This document shows, one piece after another, positions 47,094 through 56,941 of a stretch of 64,000 nucleotides of DNA. The position numbers and the translations under genes were made by a program. How positions within the stretch are numbered: the first letter of the stretch is position 1; every line of letters starts with the position of its first letter. This DNA is from Rutstroemia sp. NJR-2017a BVV2 (lineage: Eukaryota > Ascomycota > Leotiomycetes > Helotiales > Rutstroemiaceae): contig NJPS01000020.1 of NCBI GenBank assembly GCA_002946415.1, positions 62,001 to 126,000 of the forward strand. The letters run 5' to 3'. The notes beneath the pieces were generated by a model. It worked only from the letters and a program-made list of their open reading frames with translations, did no database searches and was not told where the DNA came from.

Positions 47094-47869
47094 TTAAAAG
47101 TCCTGTATACCGGTCTCCCCGCCAGTCCCAGTAGCTGCCCCCTCCTTTTCATCCTCTTCTCCAACCCATTCCGGTTCCTCGTCTTCAAACCATTTCTCTT
47201 CCAGCTCCCTATTCTCTATCTCATCGTACTCCTCCCCAGAATCTACCTCTTTATAATCAAAATCCTGATCGTCTCCTCGTAGAAACTTAAGCGTCATCTC
47301 AAATTTCCACCTCTCAAAGCCCTCTTCTTTGCTCTGAGGTACTTCGTCTGGATCTTCTGGTAAAACTTCACCACTTTCTCCTCGTTCATAACTCACATAC
47401 GGAACGCCATGGTCTGTTTCAATACGCCCAAGGTTGCTATCTCGATCCTCTGATGAACCTTCATGGTTTTCCTTCAGAGCAGCAAGTTTCGCTTCAGAGC
47501 GATATAAATCCGCTTCCAATACTCCAGAATACCCTTTAGCACGTCCATCTGCTTCTCTCTCCGCAGCTGTCTGGAATCTTCTGATGCATCGATCATACAA
47601 TAGTGGATCTAAATCTGATGATTAGTGTTTATCAAGGGGTTGCGTGATAGCAAACATTAACCTGCAAGCTCCAGGTCCGGAGATGTGAAATAAGACGGAT
47701 GTCGATCAAGATATATTTTACGTCTGTTCTTGATCCGAATGCGTGCTGTGCGCTCCGGGGATTCTTGTGACTGTGGTTCGGGTGTGTTGGGCTCTCTATG
47801 AGGCATGATGATGGGTTGAATTCTGTTGCTGCGAGTTATGGGAACGGGTGGAATCGAGTCTGAGGTCAT
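47094..47869 (-). CDS. CCDC97 (DUF2052) family protein
   Basis: Two exons, 47869-47662 and 47614-47094, give 242 aa. CCDC97 proteins are associated with the U2 snRNP in animals; a spliceosomal role here is inferred. The core reads RIRIKNRRKIYLDRHPSYFT, then SPDLELADLDPLLYDRCIRR (formed across the intron) and FQTAAEREADGRAKGYSGVL. The hallmark C-terminal block is WKFEMTLKFLRGDDQDFDYK, VDSGEEYDEIENRELEEKWF and EDEEPEW. The open frame reaches an earlier ATG at 48055, but those 62 residues look non-conserved and would leave under 200 bp for two divergent promoters. A later ATG at 47806 (MPHREPN) is also possible. Confidence 0.85.
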
Positions 47870-48251
47870 GCGTAAAGGTGGCGAAGTTGGATCGCCCTGC
47901 TTGCAATATTGTGGTGGCTCAGCCTTGACAACATTGATGACAAAACCGCCCAAAATTTGCCAAGCAGAACAGGAATGGTATCTTCGAACCAAATAAGTGC
48001 GCAAGAAGGGTGTGAATGCCCACAGTGTAAGATTACTGTAAGTTGGGTTCGGCATTCTAAAAGAGGATCCACGGAAGTGGCTCGGCTAGACCCCCTCATT
48101 ATTCACACTCACTGAATGCGCTGGCTGTACGTAGATTATATATATTGTATATAGGAGTTTACCTGAAACCTTGATAAGGATCTGAATAGAATCTACCAAT
48201 TCACGTCTCCAAGTACATACTGTAATTTCACTCCTGAAACTTCTATTCAAG
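47870..48251. promoter_or_regulatory. Divergent upstream region of the CCDC97 and phosphatase genes
   Basis: About 380 bp between the chosen diverging starts. A possible upstream extension of the CCDC97 ORF occupies half of it. No factor site claimed. Confidence 0.45.
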
Positions 48252-49176
48252 ATGACCTTAGCAAAGGAAGCACTCGAACCACCGTTCATAACTGTCGGGG
48301 GAATCCCCAACTTTCGTGATCTAGGCGGATATCCCACCTCCTCGGCTTCACATTCAATCCGCCAGAAGGTAGTCTATCGCTGCGCCGAACCACAGAAAGT
48401 GACCAAAGATGGAATTGCCACGATGCAAGAACTGGGAATAACTCATATCTATGATCTGAGATCCCAAAACGAGATTGAGCGCAACGAGAAAGCTGGTAGG
48501 GGAGGAATAGTAGAGTGGGAAGGCTGCCAACGTGTCTTTGCACCTGTATTCCCAGCACAGGATTACAGCCCGGAAAAACTGGCAATCAGATATAAAGATT
48601 ATGCTTCGGCTGGTACTGAAGTGAGTCGGACATTTGATATCGAGGATTCTAGCTAAAACAGCCAAAAGGGGTTTACGAGGGCATATCTGGATATCCTGAA
48701 CAATGCTCCTCCATCATACAGAACTATTCTCCTCCACCTTGCAAACGAACCATCGAAGCCTTTGATTGTTCATTGCACCGCAGGGAAAGATAGAACTGGA
48801 GTCATCTGTGCTTTGATCCTATCGCTTTGCGGAGTAGACGATGAAGTTATCGCTCATGAGTATTCTCTGACCGAATTTGGGCTCCCTTCGGAATGGAAGA
48901 CGGAGGTCATCGAGCATTTGATGGACAACCCGGCAATCAAGGGTAACTATGAGGGAGCAGCCAACATGATAAGTTCCAAGTAAGTACGATATCGCCATTG
49001 CATTATTTTACTAACTGGTTATCAGAGCTGAAAATATGCTTGCTACCTTGAAGATGCTCAAAGAGACATTCGGTGGCGCGGAGGGGTATGTAACAGAGAA
49101 GTGTGGACTTACAAAGGAAGATATAGAGAAGATTCGCAACAATCTGGTTGTCGCATCTCCAGCTGTTTATAACTAG
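48252..49176 (+). CDS. Tyrosine/dual-specificity phosphatase-like protein (Y_phosphatase3 family)
   Basis: Three exons, 48252-48620, 48669-48979 and 49026-49176, give 276 aa. The N-terminal motif GGIPNFRDLGGYPTS is the family signature, and the central signature loop HCTAGKDRTGV contains the catalytic Cys and Arg of the C-x5-R motif. The sequence between them (LGITHIYDLRSQNEIERNEK) fits the PF13350-type fold. The first intron ends at an unusual AAAAG acceptor, chosen because it keeps frame and gives YASAGTEGFTRAYLDIL as in relatives; the CTAAAAC branch point lies just before it. Such enzymes are cytosolic, and some dephosphorylate phosphoinositides or inositol phosphates. The substrate here is unknown. 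Confidence 0.88.
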
Positions 49177-49447
49177 ACAGTGAGTACATAGATGTAGGAT
49201 AGCAAGCTTTAGATTATCCGTCCATTGTTCTGTCGATCTCCTTGCAACACATTTCGATGCGAGCCTCTGGCTGCCCCTCCAGACTCCCAAGTGCACGTGC
49301 CACACTCGCTTAGTGGTCTTGAGCTTTGCAAGTTCAAGAAGTTGTAAATTTTTCATCAATGCTTCTCATGAACCCCACGATACCTGTCAACTATTCTCAT
49401 CCTCGAGAACTCCCTTTCTTTTTCTTTTTGAGTAGAGGGGTTCCATT

Positions 49448-50725
49448 ATGAATGTCTCTACGAGATGTCCATTCATCTCTTCTTCAAGTGCGACTTGCAT
49501 GAAGTCATTCCTTAATCAGGTACCTTCACGATCTTTCTCTTCAACACAACCACAAAATGCGCGAAGAGCTACAAGGCAGCGACGGCAGATGTACCAGTGG
49601 CTTTCTGCTCAGGGAGAGGCTTTCAGAAACCCATTGCCCAACTCCACGAATTATATGGGTGCATACAGCCCAGCAGGCCAATTGCTAAGGGCTCGAGCTG
49701 GTGCTGATGTGAAGAAACCTGAGGATGGTGAACCACAATCGACAGAGGATGAGACTGGGTCAAACAGAAACGCCAATCTTCCAAAAGAACAACCTAGAGA
49801 TTTAAGACCATTCACTGCGAATAGGACATTTTTGAGCCCGTCTGTTCTGAGTGAAGAATTGAGAGAAAAGATCTGGGAGAAGATAATGCTAGATGCTCGG
49901 TCAGTTAGGGAGGTGAGTGTCGAATTTGGGGTTGACATGAGACGCGTGGGAGCAGTCGTACGGTTGAAGGAGATAGAGAAGGAATGGGAACGATCAGTGA
50001 GTCACTAACGATTATCTTTTATGTTCATGGTCCCTCTCACTTTATGATGATTATATAAAAATCGATTAGTCTTCAAGACAACTACATGGTTACAAAATTA
50101 TGCATGCGAGCCTCTCTGAAAGTTTTCTCAACTTCGTTACATTCTTTGGTAGAAGGTCTCCACAACTTCAGACTAACCGCCAACCTAGGGAAAACCATTT
50201 GCGCGACCCTATGCTGAAGCTGTCATGTCCATGGTCCCAAAAACGGAATACAACCCAAACACTAGAACTGCCCACGAGTCGATCAACGATCTGCCTGTTC
50301 ATGCAGCTACTGGACCACAGATTTTCTATCCGACTTCCGAATCCCGACATTTCACTCGTGTTGATGCTGCGAAGGTGTTCGATGAAAATCTTCTCCCCGC
50401 TGACGACCGGATACCACACCCTCAGATGATAGCATCGCACAGGGACTTCAAAGCTGGCATGCCAATCGAGGAGCGCAATCAACGGCAACAAGAGAGAGAG
50501 GAGGCAGAAGAGAAAAAGAGACAAAGCATCGCGGAGCACAAGGCAAAGAAAGAGGCATCAGTAAAGAAAATTGAATCCCACAGGTGGCAATTCAGATTTA
50601 CTGAAATCAATGTGGACGATATTGGAAAGGATGGTAGAGGGCCCAAGGGAACTGGTTGGAGGTATGGAAAGCCTTTGATGGACCGAAGCAGAGGACAAGT
50701 GAAGATCCCAACGAGTGTCCAATAA
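49448..50725 (+). CDS. bot1: Mitochondrial small ribosomal subunit protein mS45 (Bot1/Mrps35 family)
   Basis: Two exons, 49448-49996 and 50189-50725, give 361 aa. The protein is a structural component of the mitochondrial ribosome small subunit; fission yeast Bot1 mutants have respiratory defects. The presequence is Ser/Arg-rich (about 1-36). The body has ARRATRQRRQMYQWLSAQGE, then MLDARSVREVSVEFGVDMRR and VGAVVRLKEIEKEWERS. The 192-nt intron joins this to GKPFARPYAEAVMSMVPKTE, recreating the expected motif; without splicing each half looks like a separate gene. The C-terminal part includes RHFTRVDAAKVFDENLLPAD and a helical Arg/Glu-rich stretch, ending RYGKPLMDRSRGQVKIPTSV. Confidence 0.88.
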
Positions 50726-51411
50726 TTATGACATTGGAATCTGCATTTAGAAATGTATCTTTACGGAGTTTTTGGGGACCCTTCATGGCATTAGCGGCTG
50801 TCAGGGTATGCATTTGTATGATATATGATGATATTCTGTACGTTTAACAGAAGGCTATGTCTGCCTGGCTGCCCAGGTACAGAAAGTACACAGCTGAGGA
50901 TGGAGGCATTTACTTCTGCCCAGATGCGGACACAGCCGTATCATTTGGTAGATTTGGTAGGTGTAATTTTACATCAAGATCCTTCTAATCACACAATTTG
51001 CGCGCTCTCAGACGATTTTCCATCAATCATAGAGTGAATTTTCAGATCTCTATACACTGTTCTGCCTTCTTCCATTCCCAAAGATTTTTTATGTTCTTAG
51101 CGCGGTACGAAATACACTAAAGTCAAATGGCGCTAGTTCCGTTTTCAGGCATGGTGCCAGATTTTCATGATTCTTATGGCTCATGATTCGCATACAAAAG
51201 GGTCCTTTATGATCCCAAAGCTCCCCAGCCGAAAAAGAACGCACCTCGACATATTTCACTTCTCCGATATCACGTGAATATCAGCACTCCAATTTCATCA
51301 TCAACGCCCTGAAAACATCAACGTCAAAATTTATTGGTCAAACTATACTGAAGTACAGAAGATATATACTGCTTGATCTCTTCTCTTTTTTGGAAGTACA
51401 TATCCTTCGAG
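50726..51411. other. Intergenic region upstream of NC2 beta
   Basis: 3' flank of the mS45 gene and promoter region of ncb2. No supportable ORF. A CACGTG-type core appears at about 51271 (TCACGTGAA). Confidence 0.5.
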
Positions 51412-54244
51412 ATGTCGGATAGGGAATTTTCCAGTAAGTCGAACGAATATTTATTCTCACGTGACTTGAATCACTGATAGTTACCACCATGGGATGTAAA
51501 CTTCTCGGAGGAAGTGAAAGTAGTTAGAATAAGTATTCGAACTTCTTCAACTCGACAGTCCGCTCAGTTTCTCTCTCAGGAACACTCGAGAACTCCCTTT
51601 AATATTCATTCCAACTGTCACAAAAATGCTTGCAACATATGTCAACAACACTCAAAGTAGTACTTGCTTCCTTCCCCAAAACATCACCAAGAAATTTTTT
51701 AAACCTCTTGCTGACGCACCTTCTTTTCCTAGGCAACGATGATCTATCTCTTCCTAAAGGTAACAACAATATTTCCTTTCCCTTCTCGTAACATCCATCC
51801 ATAGCCATCATTATTATCCATATCAATCCCAATGGAGAAGGAGTGCGAATGCTTTCTGGATGCATGGGCAATACGCAAAGGATCCATCTTGAAGAACACG
51901 TACCAAAGATCCTGGAGTCACAAGCCATCCTGCTCTTTGAGTAGGAACTACATCCCAGGAAAACCAAGATCGGTGTCTTTCTACGAGGGACCTGGATCGC
52001 CGGCTGTATCCGACTTTTCATATTTTGGCTTCAAAGAGCCTGCTCAATTTTTCAACGATCTTGAATCATCGATCAATCCAACTCCATATTCATACTATGA
52101 GTCGCCATATTCATATCGAAAACAAACATTGTCTACCAAGGCTACGGCGTTCGTTCCGCAGAGAGCATCAAGCCTAGCCTTTGACCTACCGCCAACGCCA
52201 ATAAGCCCATTAAAGCTTCCAAAGGAATTTGCTCGAGGCTCATCCAATACTTCTGAGGGTCTGGGGTTTTCAGCGAGTCTGGAATTTGATCGCAAGAATG
52301 GAGATCATGTTAAGAAAGTGCTGGATGACTTGAGGGTATGGTATAACGAAGTTTCTACATCGATTTCTCAACCGCCTCTACAGGAGAGCATATGTCCTGA
52401 GAATGATGAAAAGGCTCTACCAATACACGAGTCTTTTAAACGGAGAGCCGGTTTTCCTAAACCGTCACATTTAAGACCTCCCTCAAATCAGTCTCCAAAA
52501 GGTACTACTACAAAGCTACCTGATCTCACACTCCGATTGAACGACAACGGTCAGTTCATTCTCAAAACTGGTCAGCACGCCAATCCTCATGTTCGTGATG
52601 TTCCGAATACTGAGTCTCGTACAATGATCCCTCCGAGTATGAAAGGCGCAGCTCCTCTGTATGCTCTTGGAAGTCAGAGGAATTCACGCCCACAGCCTGG
52701 CCAGAGAGGTTCTAGTCTTCCACTATCTAGACTCTCCGAACTCAATAGTCGCTCGAAGGTTGCAGTCCCTCGTAAACCTCTTCCCGATGCTTACTTAGCA
52801 TTGCCACGACCGACCAGAAAACAACAATCGTACCAAGTACTTCGAGATGGAGATAAAGAGGGCCTGCGCAGCGGCATCATCACTAATCCAGCTGCGTTAG
52901 TTCACCAATTCTCCCCCAAGGGCAAAGAATCACTAAGTGGAGAAGTGCTTCAGAAATACCGAGCAGGGAGTCTTCAAACCAAGAATGTTGTTTCCAAGCG
53001 TTCACAACTCTTTGCCGAAGCCAGATCTCTAGACCAAAGCGCAAAGGCTTTAGTTTCTGAAGCATTCGAAACGCCACGAAAGAGTCCCATTGTCACGTTA
53101 TCTAGCTTCGCCGACGCTGAACAAGCCAGCAAAACTGCAAATCTATCCGGCGCCGTCAAGGAACCATATACTAGAGTCCGAAGCCAACTAGCCGACCGAA
53201 GTCTTGCGGAAAGAGCTGCCCTCATCCAAACAAACCTCAAACACATGTTGCCATGGGAAGTCTCAGAATATCTCTTCATGGCCTCGCAGCTAGATGGCGC
53301 TGGTGACGAGTATATTGGATTCGGCGATATTTCATCATCTGCAGCAACCGTTCGGTCTATCTCGCCCATTCTTAGTCAATGTGCTATAATCCAACACACA
53401 GATGATTCGAGCTCAGAAACAATCGGATGTTCCAAGGAAGCTTCATGTGCTCATGATCAAAAGCCAAATACATAACCGACAACTCGGACCGCAGTCGGCA
53501 CTTCTTCTCCCTCCTCCTAAAACTCTAATGGATGTCCTCACCATCTGAACTATCCCCTCAACCATTATTTTTCCCCCCTCTCGCAATCATCCTTCCTCCT
53601 TCCACAGGTCCCCCTCACTAACTATCCCTCCTCACCATCTAGCCACAGTCCAAAAAATCGTAACCGAGATCCTCCCCGCTTCATCGGGTCTCGCGTTCGG
53701 CAAAGACGCCCGCGACCTCCTCATCGAATGCTGCGTCGAGTTCATCACGCTCATCTCCAGCGAGGCAAACGAGATTTCGGAAAAGGAGAGCAAAAAGACG
53801 ATTGCGTGTGAGCATATCACAAAGGCTCTGGAGCAGCTGGGTTTTGGGGAGTATGTGCAGGATATTATGGAGGTGGCGAGTGAGCATAAGGAACAGTTGA
53901 AGGTGGGTTGTGTTCTTCTCTTTTGCTTCGTTTCTTTTTCTCGTTTCTTCTTCTTTTTTCTGAGTGGAAATGTGTGGGTTGTAGGCGGTGGGTGGTGGCT
54001 TGAGAGCAGAAAAGATGAAGAAGCAGCGAAGCTGAATAGTGACTTCAATACTCGGGCGTGAAGTATGGAGTCGAGGAGAATGGCAAGAGGGAGGGAACAA
54101 AGTCAAACACAAGCTAACCCAAACTCTCAACATCAGGGCCGAGAAAAGAAAGCAAATAAACTAGAACAGTCCGGTCTCTCCACCGAACAGCTACTAGCTA
54201 TGCAAGAAGAAGCTTTCAGGGACGCGGCTCAACGTCATGGTTAA
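51412..54244 (+). CDS. ncb2: NC2 beta (Ncb2/Dr1), TBP-binding transcription cofactor; hosts a nested gene
   Basis: Four exons, 51412-51433, 51733-51759, 53643-53902 and 54137-54244, give 138 aa. With NC2 alpha it forms a histone-fold dimer that binds TBP on promoters and controls RNA polymerase II initiation. Exon 1 encodes MSDREFS and exon 2 NDDLSLPK; exon 3 starts ATVQKIVTEILPASSGLAFG and continues DLLIECCVEFITLISSEANE and ISEKESKKTIACEHITKALE, the histone fold. Exon 4 gives GREKKANKLEQSGLSTEQLL. All three junctions keep phase (1, 1, 0) and reproduce the family sequence without a gap, so the two tiny 5' exons are secure. Intron 2 is 1,883 nt, exceptionally long for this window, and contains the complete ORF at 51832-53475. 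Intron 3 is also long (234 nt). Confidence 0.92.
51832..53475 (+). CDS. 547-aa protein of unknown function nested in an NC2 beta intron
   Basis: Uninterrupted ORF of 547 codons, closed upstream by an in-frame TAG at 51802. It lies wholly inside intron 2 of ncb2 on the same strand, starting 72 nt after exon 2 and ending 167 nt before exon 3. It is Ser/Pro-rich and mostly disordered. It includes RSVSFYEGPGSPAVSDFSYF, then FDLPPTPISPLKLPKEFARG, a possible helix at LEFDRKNGDHVKKVLDDLRV, LPDLTLRLNDNGQFILKTGQ, and a structured-looking C-terminal part with RVRSQLADRSLAERAALIQT followed by MLPWEVSEYLFMASQLDGAG. No signal peptide or transmembrane segment, and no family I recognise. Expression could be from its own promoter within ncb2 introns 1-2 or from an intron-retained transcript. 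Confidence 0.75.
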   Translation: MEKECECFLDAWAIRKGSILKNTYQRSWSHKPSCSLSRNYIPGKPRSVSFYEGPGSPAVSDFSYFGFKEPAQFFNDLESSINPTPYSYYESPYSYRKQTLSTKATAFVPQRASSLAFDLPPTPISPLKLPKEFARGSSNTSEGLGFSASLEFDRKNGDHVKKVLDDLRVWYNEVSTSISQPPLQESICPENDEKALPIHESFKRRAGFPKPSHLRPPSNQSPKGTTTKLPDLTLRLNDNGQFILKTGQHANPHVRDVPNTESRTMIPPSMKGAAPLYALGSQRNSRPQPGQRGSSLPLSRLSELNSRSKVAVPRKPLPDAYLALPRPTRKQQSYQVLRDGDKEGLRSGIITNPAALVHQFSPKGKESLSGEVLQKYRAGSLQTKNVVSKRSQLFAEARSLDQSAKALVSEAFETPRKSPIVTLSSFADAEQASKTANLSGAVKEPYTRVRSQLADRSLAERAALIQTNLKHMLPWEVSEYLFMASQLDGAGDEYIGFGDISSSAATVRSISPILSQCAIIQHTDDSSSETIGCSKEASCAHDQKPNT

Positions 54245-55509
54245 TTCATTCTCATAGCAATCTTCTTCATAGACATCTGAGGATTGCTAGAAAGGCTCGA
54301 TGGACGCAGGGAAGAAATAAGGGATGAGAAAGGATTTAGGGAGTTTAGTGCGTTATTGCTGTTGCCGTTGTTTTTGTTGCTTTTATGGACCCGTTATTTG
54401 CCTTACTTGGTCTGCTTTTGCCGCAGTAAGGGTTTGACCTGAACTGAGATGGGCTGGGTTGAAGTCACTTTGCATACATGGTTGGAGTGTGGGGTAGGGC
54501 GGGTTGAGGGCGTCTTTTTCTTCTCCTCTTCTTCGGTTCGCTGTTTTTCTTTCTCTATTCGTAGGAGAAAAAGAGGAAATTATGTTTGCTGTTTTCTTTC
54601 TCTCGCCAAAAGCTCATCGGTGATGTGGTGGTTCGCAATAGCTGCTTGGTTGGTTGGGTTGGGTTGGGTTGGTGTAGTTAGAAGTTGAAGTTGCTGCTTT
54701 GGTGAGCTGAGCAATGCGGTGCAGGCAGGCGAGTGAGTTGTGGAGGGTGAAGGGTGGGAAGTAAACGAATAGAAAAGTCAAAGAAAAGAAATCATAATCA
54801 AAAGGAGATGAAAACTAAAACGAAAATAGAAAGAGTACACCGCGTCCTGCTTCCTATCCCCCTCTCAACAAGTCAAAAGAGCATTTATTCTCTCTCACAT
54901 GCAGTCCAACTCATATATGCACATTTATCTTCATTGAACAGGCGATCCATCGGTCTAGCGTAAAAGGATACTTCTCTTTCCTTTCTTTGGGCTGGAAGTA
55001 TATAGTATGTACCAAAGAAGAGAGAAGAGTTTGCCGGGAAGGGGAAGTTCAGTGATGAATGATATATACAGTAGGTATTGCTTTAGTGTAGTGTGATTGC
55101 TTGGCGGACTTTGATATACAGATACATGAGATGAATAATAAAGTTATATCAAGAACGAAGGGACTCGCTGTGTAGTATATCTAGTAAGATTACTGTTCTT
55201 AACTACTAACTAAACTTCTCTGCTCTCTGGTGCTGAGTAAAATGTGGGTATATATGGTTGTGCGTGTAGCTTTTTATTTTTATTTACGTCGTTCTTGGCT
55301 CTATCTATTTACATCATGCCGTTTTGTTTTCCTCGTTCGTTCGTCAGTACTAATTCCATGTACAGGAATCTCGTCTCATCTTATCTCAGCATGCAACTGC
55401 CGTCGTCTCTCTCCTATGAGCACATCATCTGTCCCTTCTACACAGCACGGCACAGTATCTCCCTTCCCTCTTCTGTCCCTCCTCATCTTCCTATTTACAC
55501 AGCCAAAAG
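54245..55509. other. Convergent intergenic region
   Basis: 3' flanks of ncb2 (+) and etr1 (-). It contains a G-rich (GGGTT)3 stretch near 54656 and T-rich segments. No supportable gene. Confidence 0.5.
54648..54674 (+). repeat. Short G-rich repeat (GGGTT)3
   Basis: Three perfect GGGTT units flanked by GGTT units, located about 0.4 kb past the ncb2 stop. Four G-runs could form a quadruplex in RNA or DNA; not evidence of a telomere. Confidence 0.75.
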
Positions 55510-56941
55510 CTAAGTCTCCCCAAAAACAAAAACCCCCTTCCCCCCCCTAAACCCCTGCAACGTCCCCCCCACCTTCTCCTTCAGCACCCCCTCCTCCGTC
55601 CCCCAATCCCAAACCATCTCCTCCACCGGCACATCCCTAAACTCCCCCCCGCGTATTAAATCCAACACCCCCTCCACCGTCCCCTTCTTCTCCTCCGGAT
55701 GCCGCTCACTCCACCGACTCACCCAAAACCCGCGAAACTTCACATCCTTAAAAATCAGCGCCGCGGCCGGTATCTCCAACGGTTTCTTCGCCATCGCCCC
55801 ATACGTAATCAGCGACGCCTCGGGACTCAACTGCTTAATCAACGCCGTCGCCGCTTTCCCCCCCACGCAATTCAACCCCAACTTCACATTCTCCCTGCCC
55901 CCGTTCGTCCACTCCTTCACCTGATCCCGGAACTCCCGCGCCAGCAGCTCGCTCTCCGTAACCACTTTCGTGGCACCCAAATCCAGCAACTCACTACGCA
56001 TCTTCTCCGTCTCGTCCTTATCCTCCCGGTCCCGAATCACAGAAATGCTCTTGAATCCCCACTTCCTCCCCAACTGAATCGCCGCCCTTCCCACCCCGCT
56101 ATTGCCCCCGTTCTGGATAAACCAGTCTCCCTTTGCCGGGTCCAGCGTCTCGAAATCGACGAGCATGCGCCAGGCCGTCACGGGGTTGACGCTCACGGTG
56201 CCGACCTGCACGGGGGTGAGGTTTTCTTTGTTTTCGATTTTTAAGACGTCGCCTGGAGTGGCAAGCGCGTGCGTGCGCCAGGTGCCGAAGTTGGTGTTGC
56301 GCATTATTACCCAGTCGCCTTTTTGCAGGTTGGAGGGCACGGAGGAACCCACGGAGAGGATCTCGAAACAGCCTTCGTTGCCGGCGACGGCGGAGGGGGA
56401 GGAGGTGCCGAGGAGGGGCGTGAAGGGCGGTTTGGAGGGGTAGACGCCTTGGATTTGGTTTATGTCGGCGGGGTTGATGGGGGCGGCGAGGGCGCGGAGG
56501 AGGAGGGAGGAGGGGGGGAGAGAGGGGGAGATGGAGTGATTGTGGAGGCTGGGCGAGGGTGGGTTGTTAGCTATTCTGTCTGTCCTGTTTTGTGCTTATA
56601 TTCCGCATAATATAACGAGAGAAAACCCCTCCATAAAGAAACCATGTAAACCCCCAATCCCGTCCCCAATCCCCTCAACACCAGAGATAAGAAGCAGCAA
56701 CCCAGAAAAACCACTCAAAAAACAAAAATATCTCAACTCACGACAGCACCTCCCCCGGCTCCCCATACTTCGAATACACCAGCGCCTTCGCCTGCGTATA
56801 CCCATACGGACCAGACTTGAACCTCCTCTGTACAACTGGCTGTAAAATCCTCGTCTGCGCCTGCGTCCCCAGTACCCTTCGTAGTGCTGACACCGAGCTG
56901 GAGCTTCCTCGCGCGCAATTAAGCTGTAGAGGGAGAGCCAT
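55510..56941 (-). CDS. etr1: Mitochondrial enoyl-[ACP] reductase (Etr1/MECR)
   Basis: Two exons, 56941-56742 and 56548-55510, give 412 aa. It catalyses the last, NADPH-dependent step of mitochondrial type II fatty acid synthesis, needed for lipoate and respiration. The presequence (MALPLQLNCARGSSSSVSAL, to about 45) precedes an MDR-type fold. Key motifs are ALVYSKYGEPGEVLS across the splice, INPADINQIQGVYPSKP with the catalytic Tyr, and AVAGNEGCFEILSVGSSVPS. They continue with FGTWRTHALA, the dinucleotide-binding QNGGNSGVGRAAIQLGRKWG, NCVGGKAATALIKQLSPEAS and FRGFWVSRW. The second exon has very C-rich third positions, unlike its AT-rich surroundings. Confidence 0.94.

Noticed and set aside
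54648..54674. (GGGTT)3 as a possible internal telomere remnant
   Set aside because: The unit differs from the fungal TTAGGG repeat and is only three copies long.
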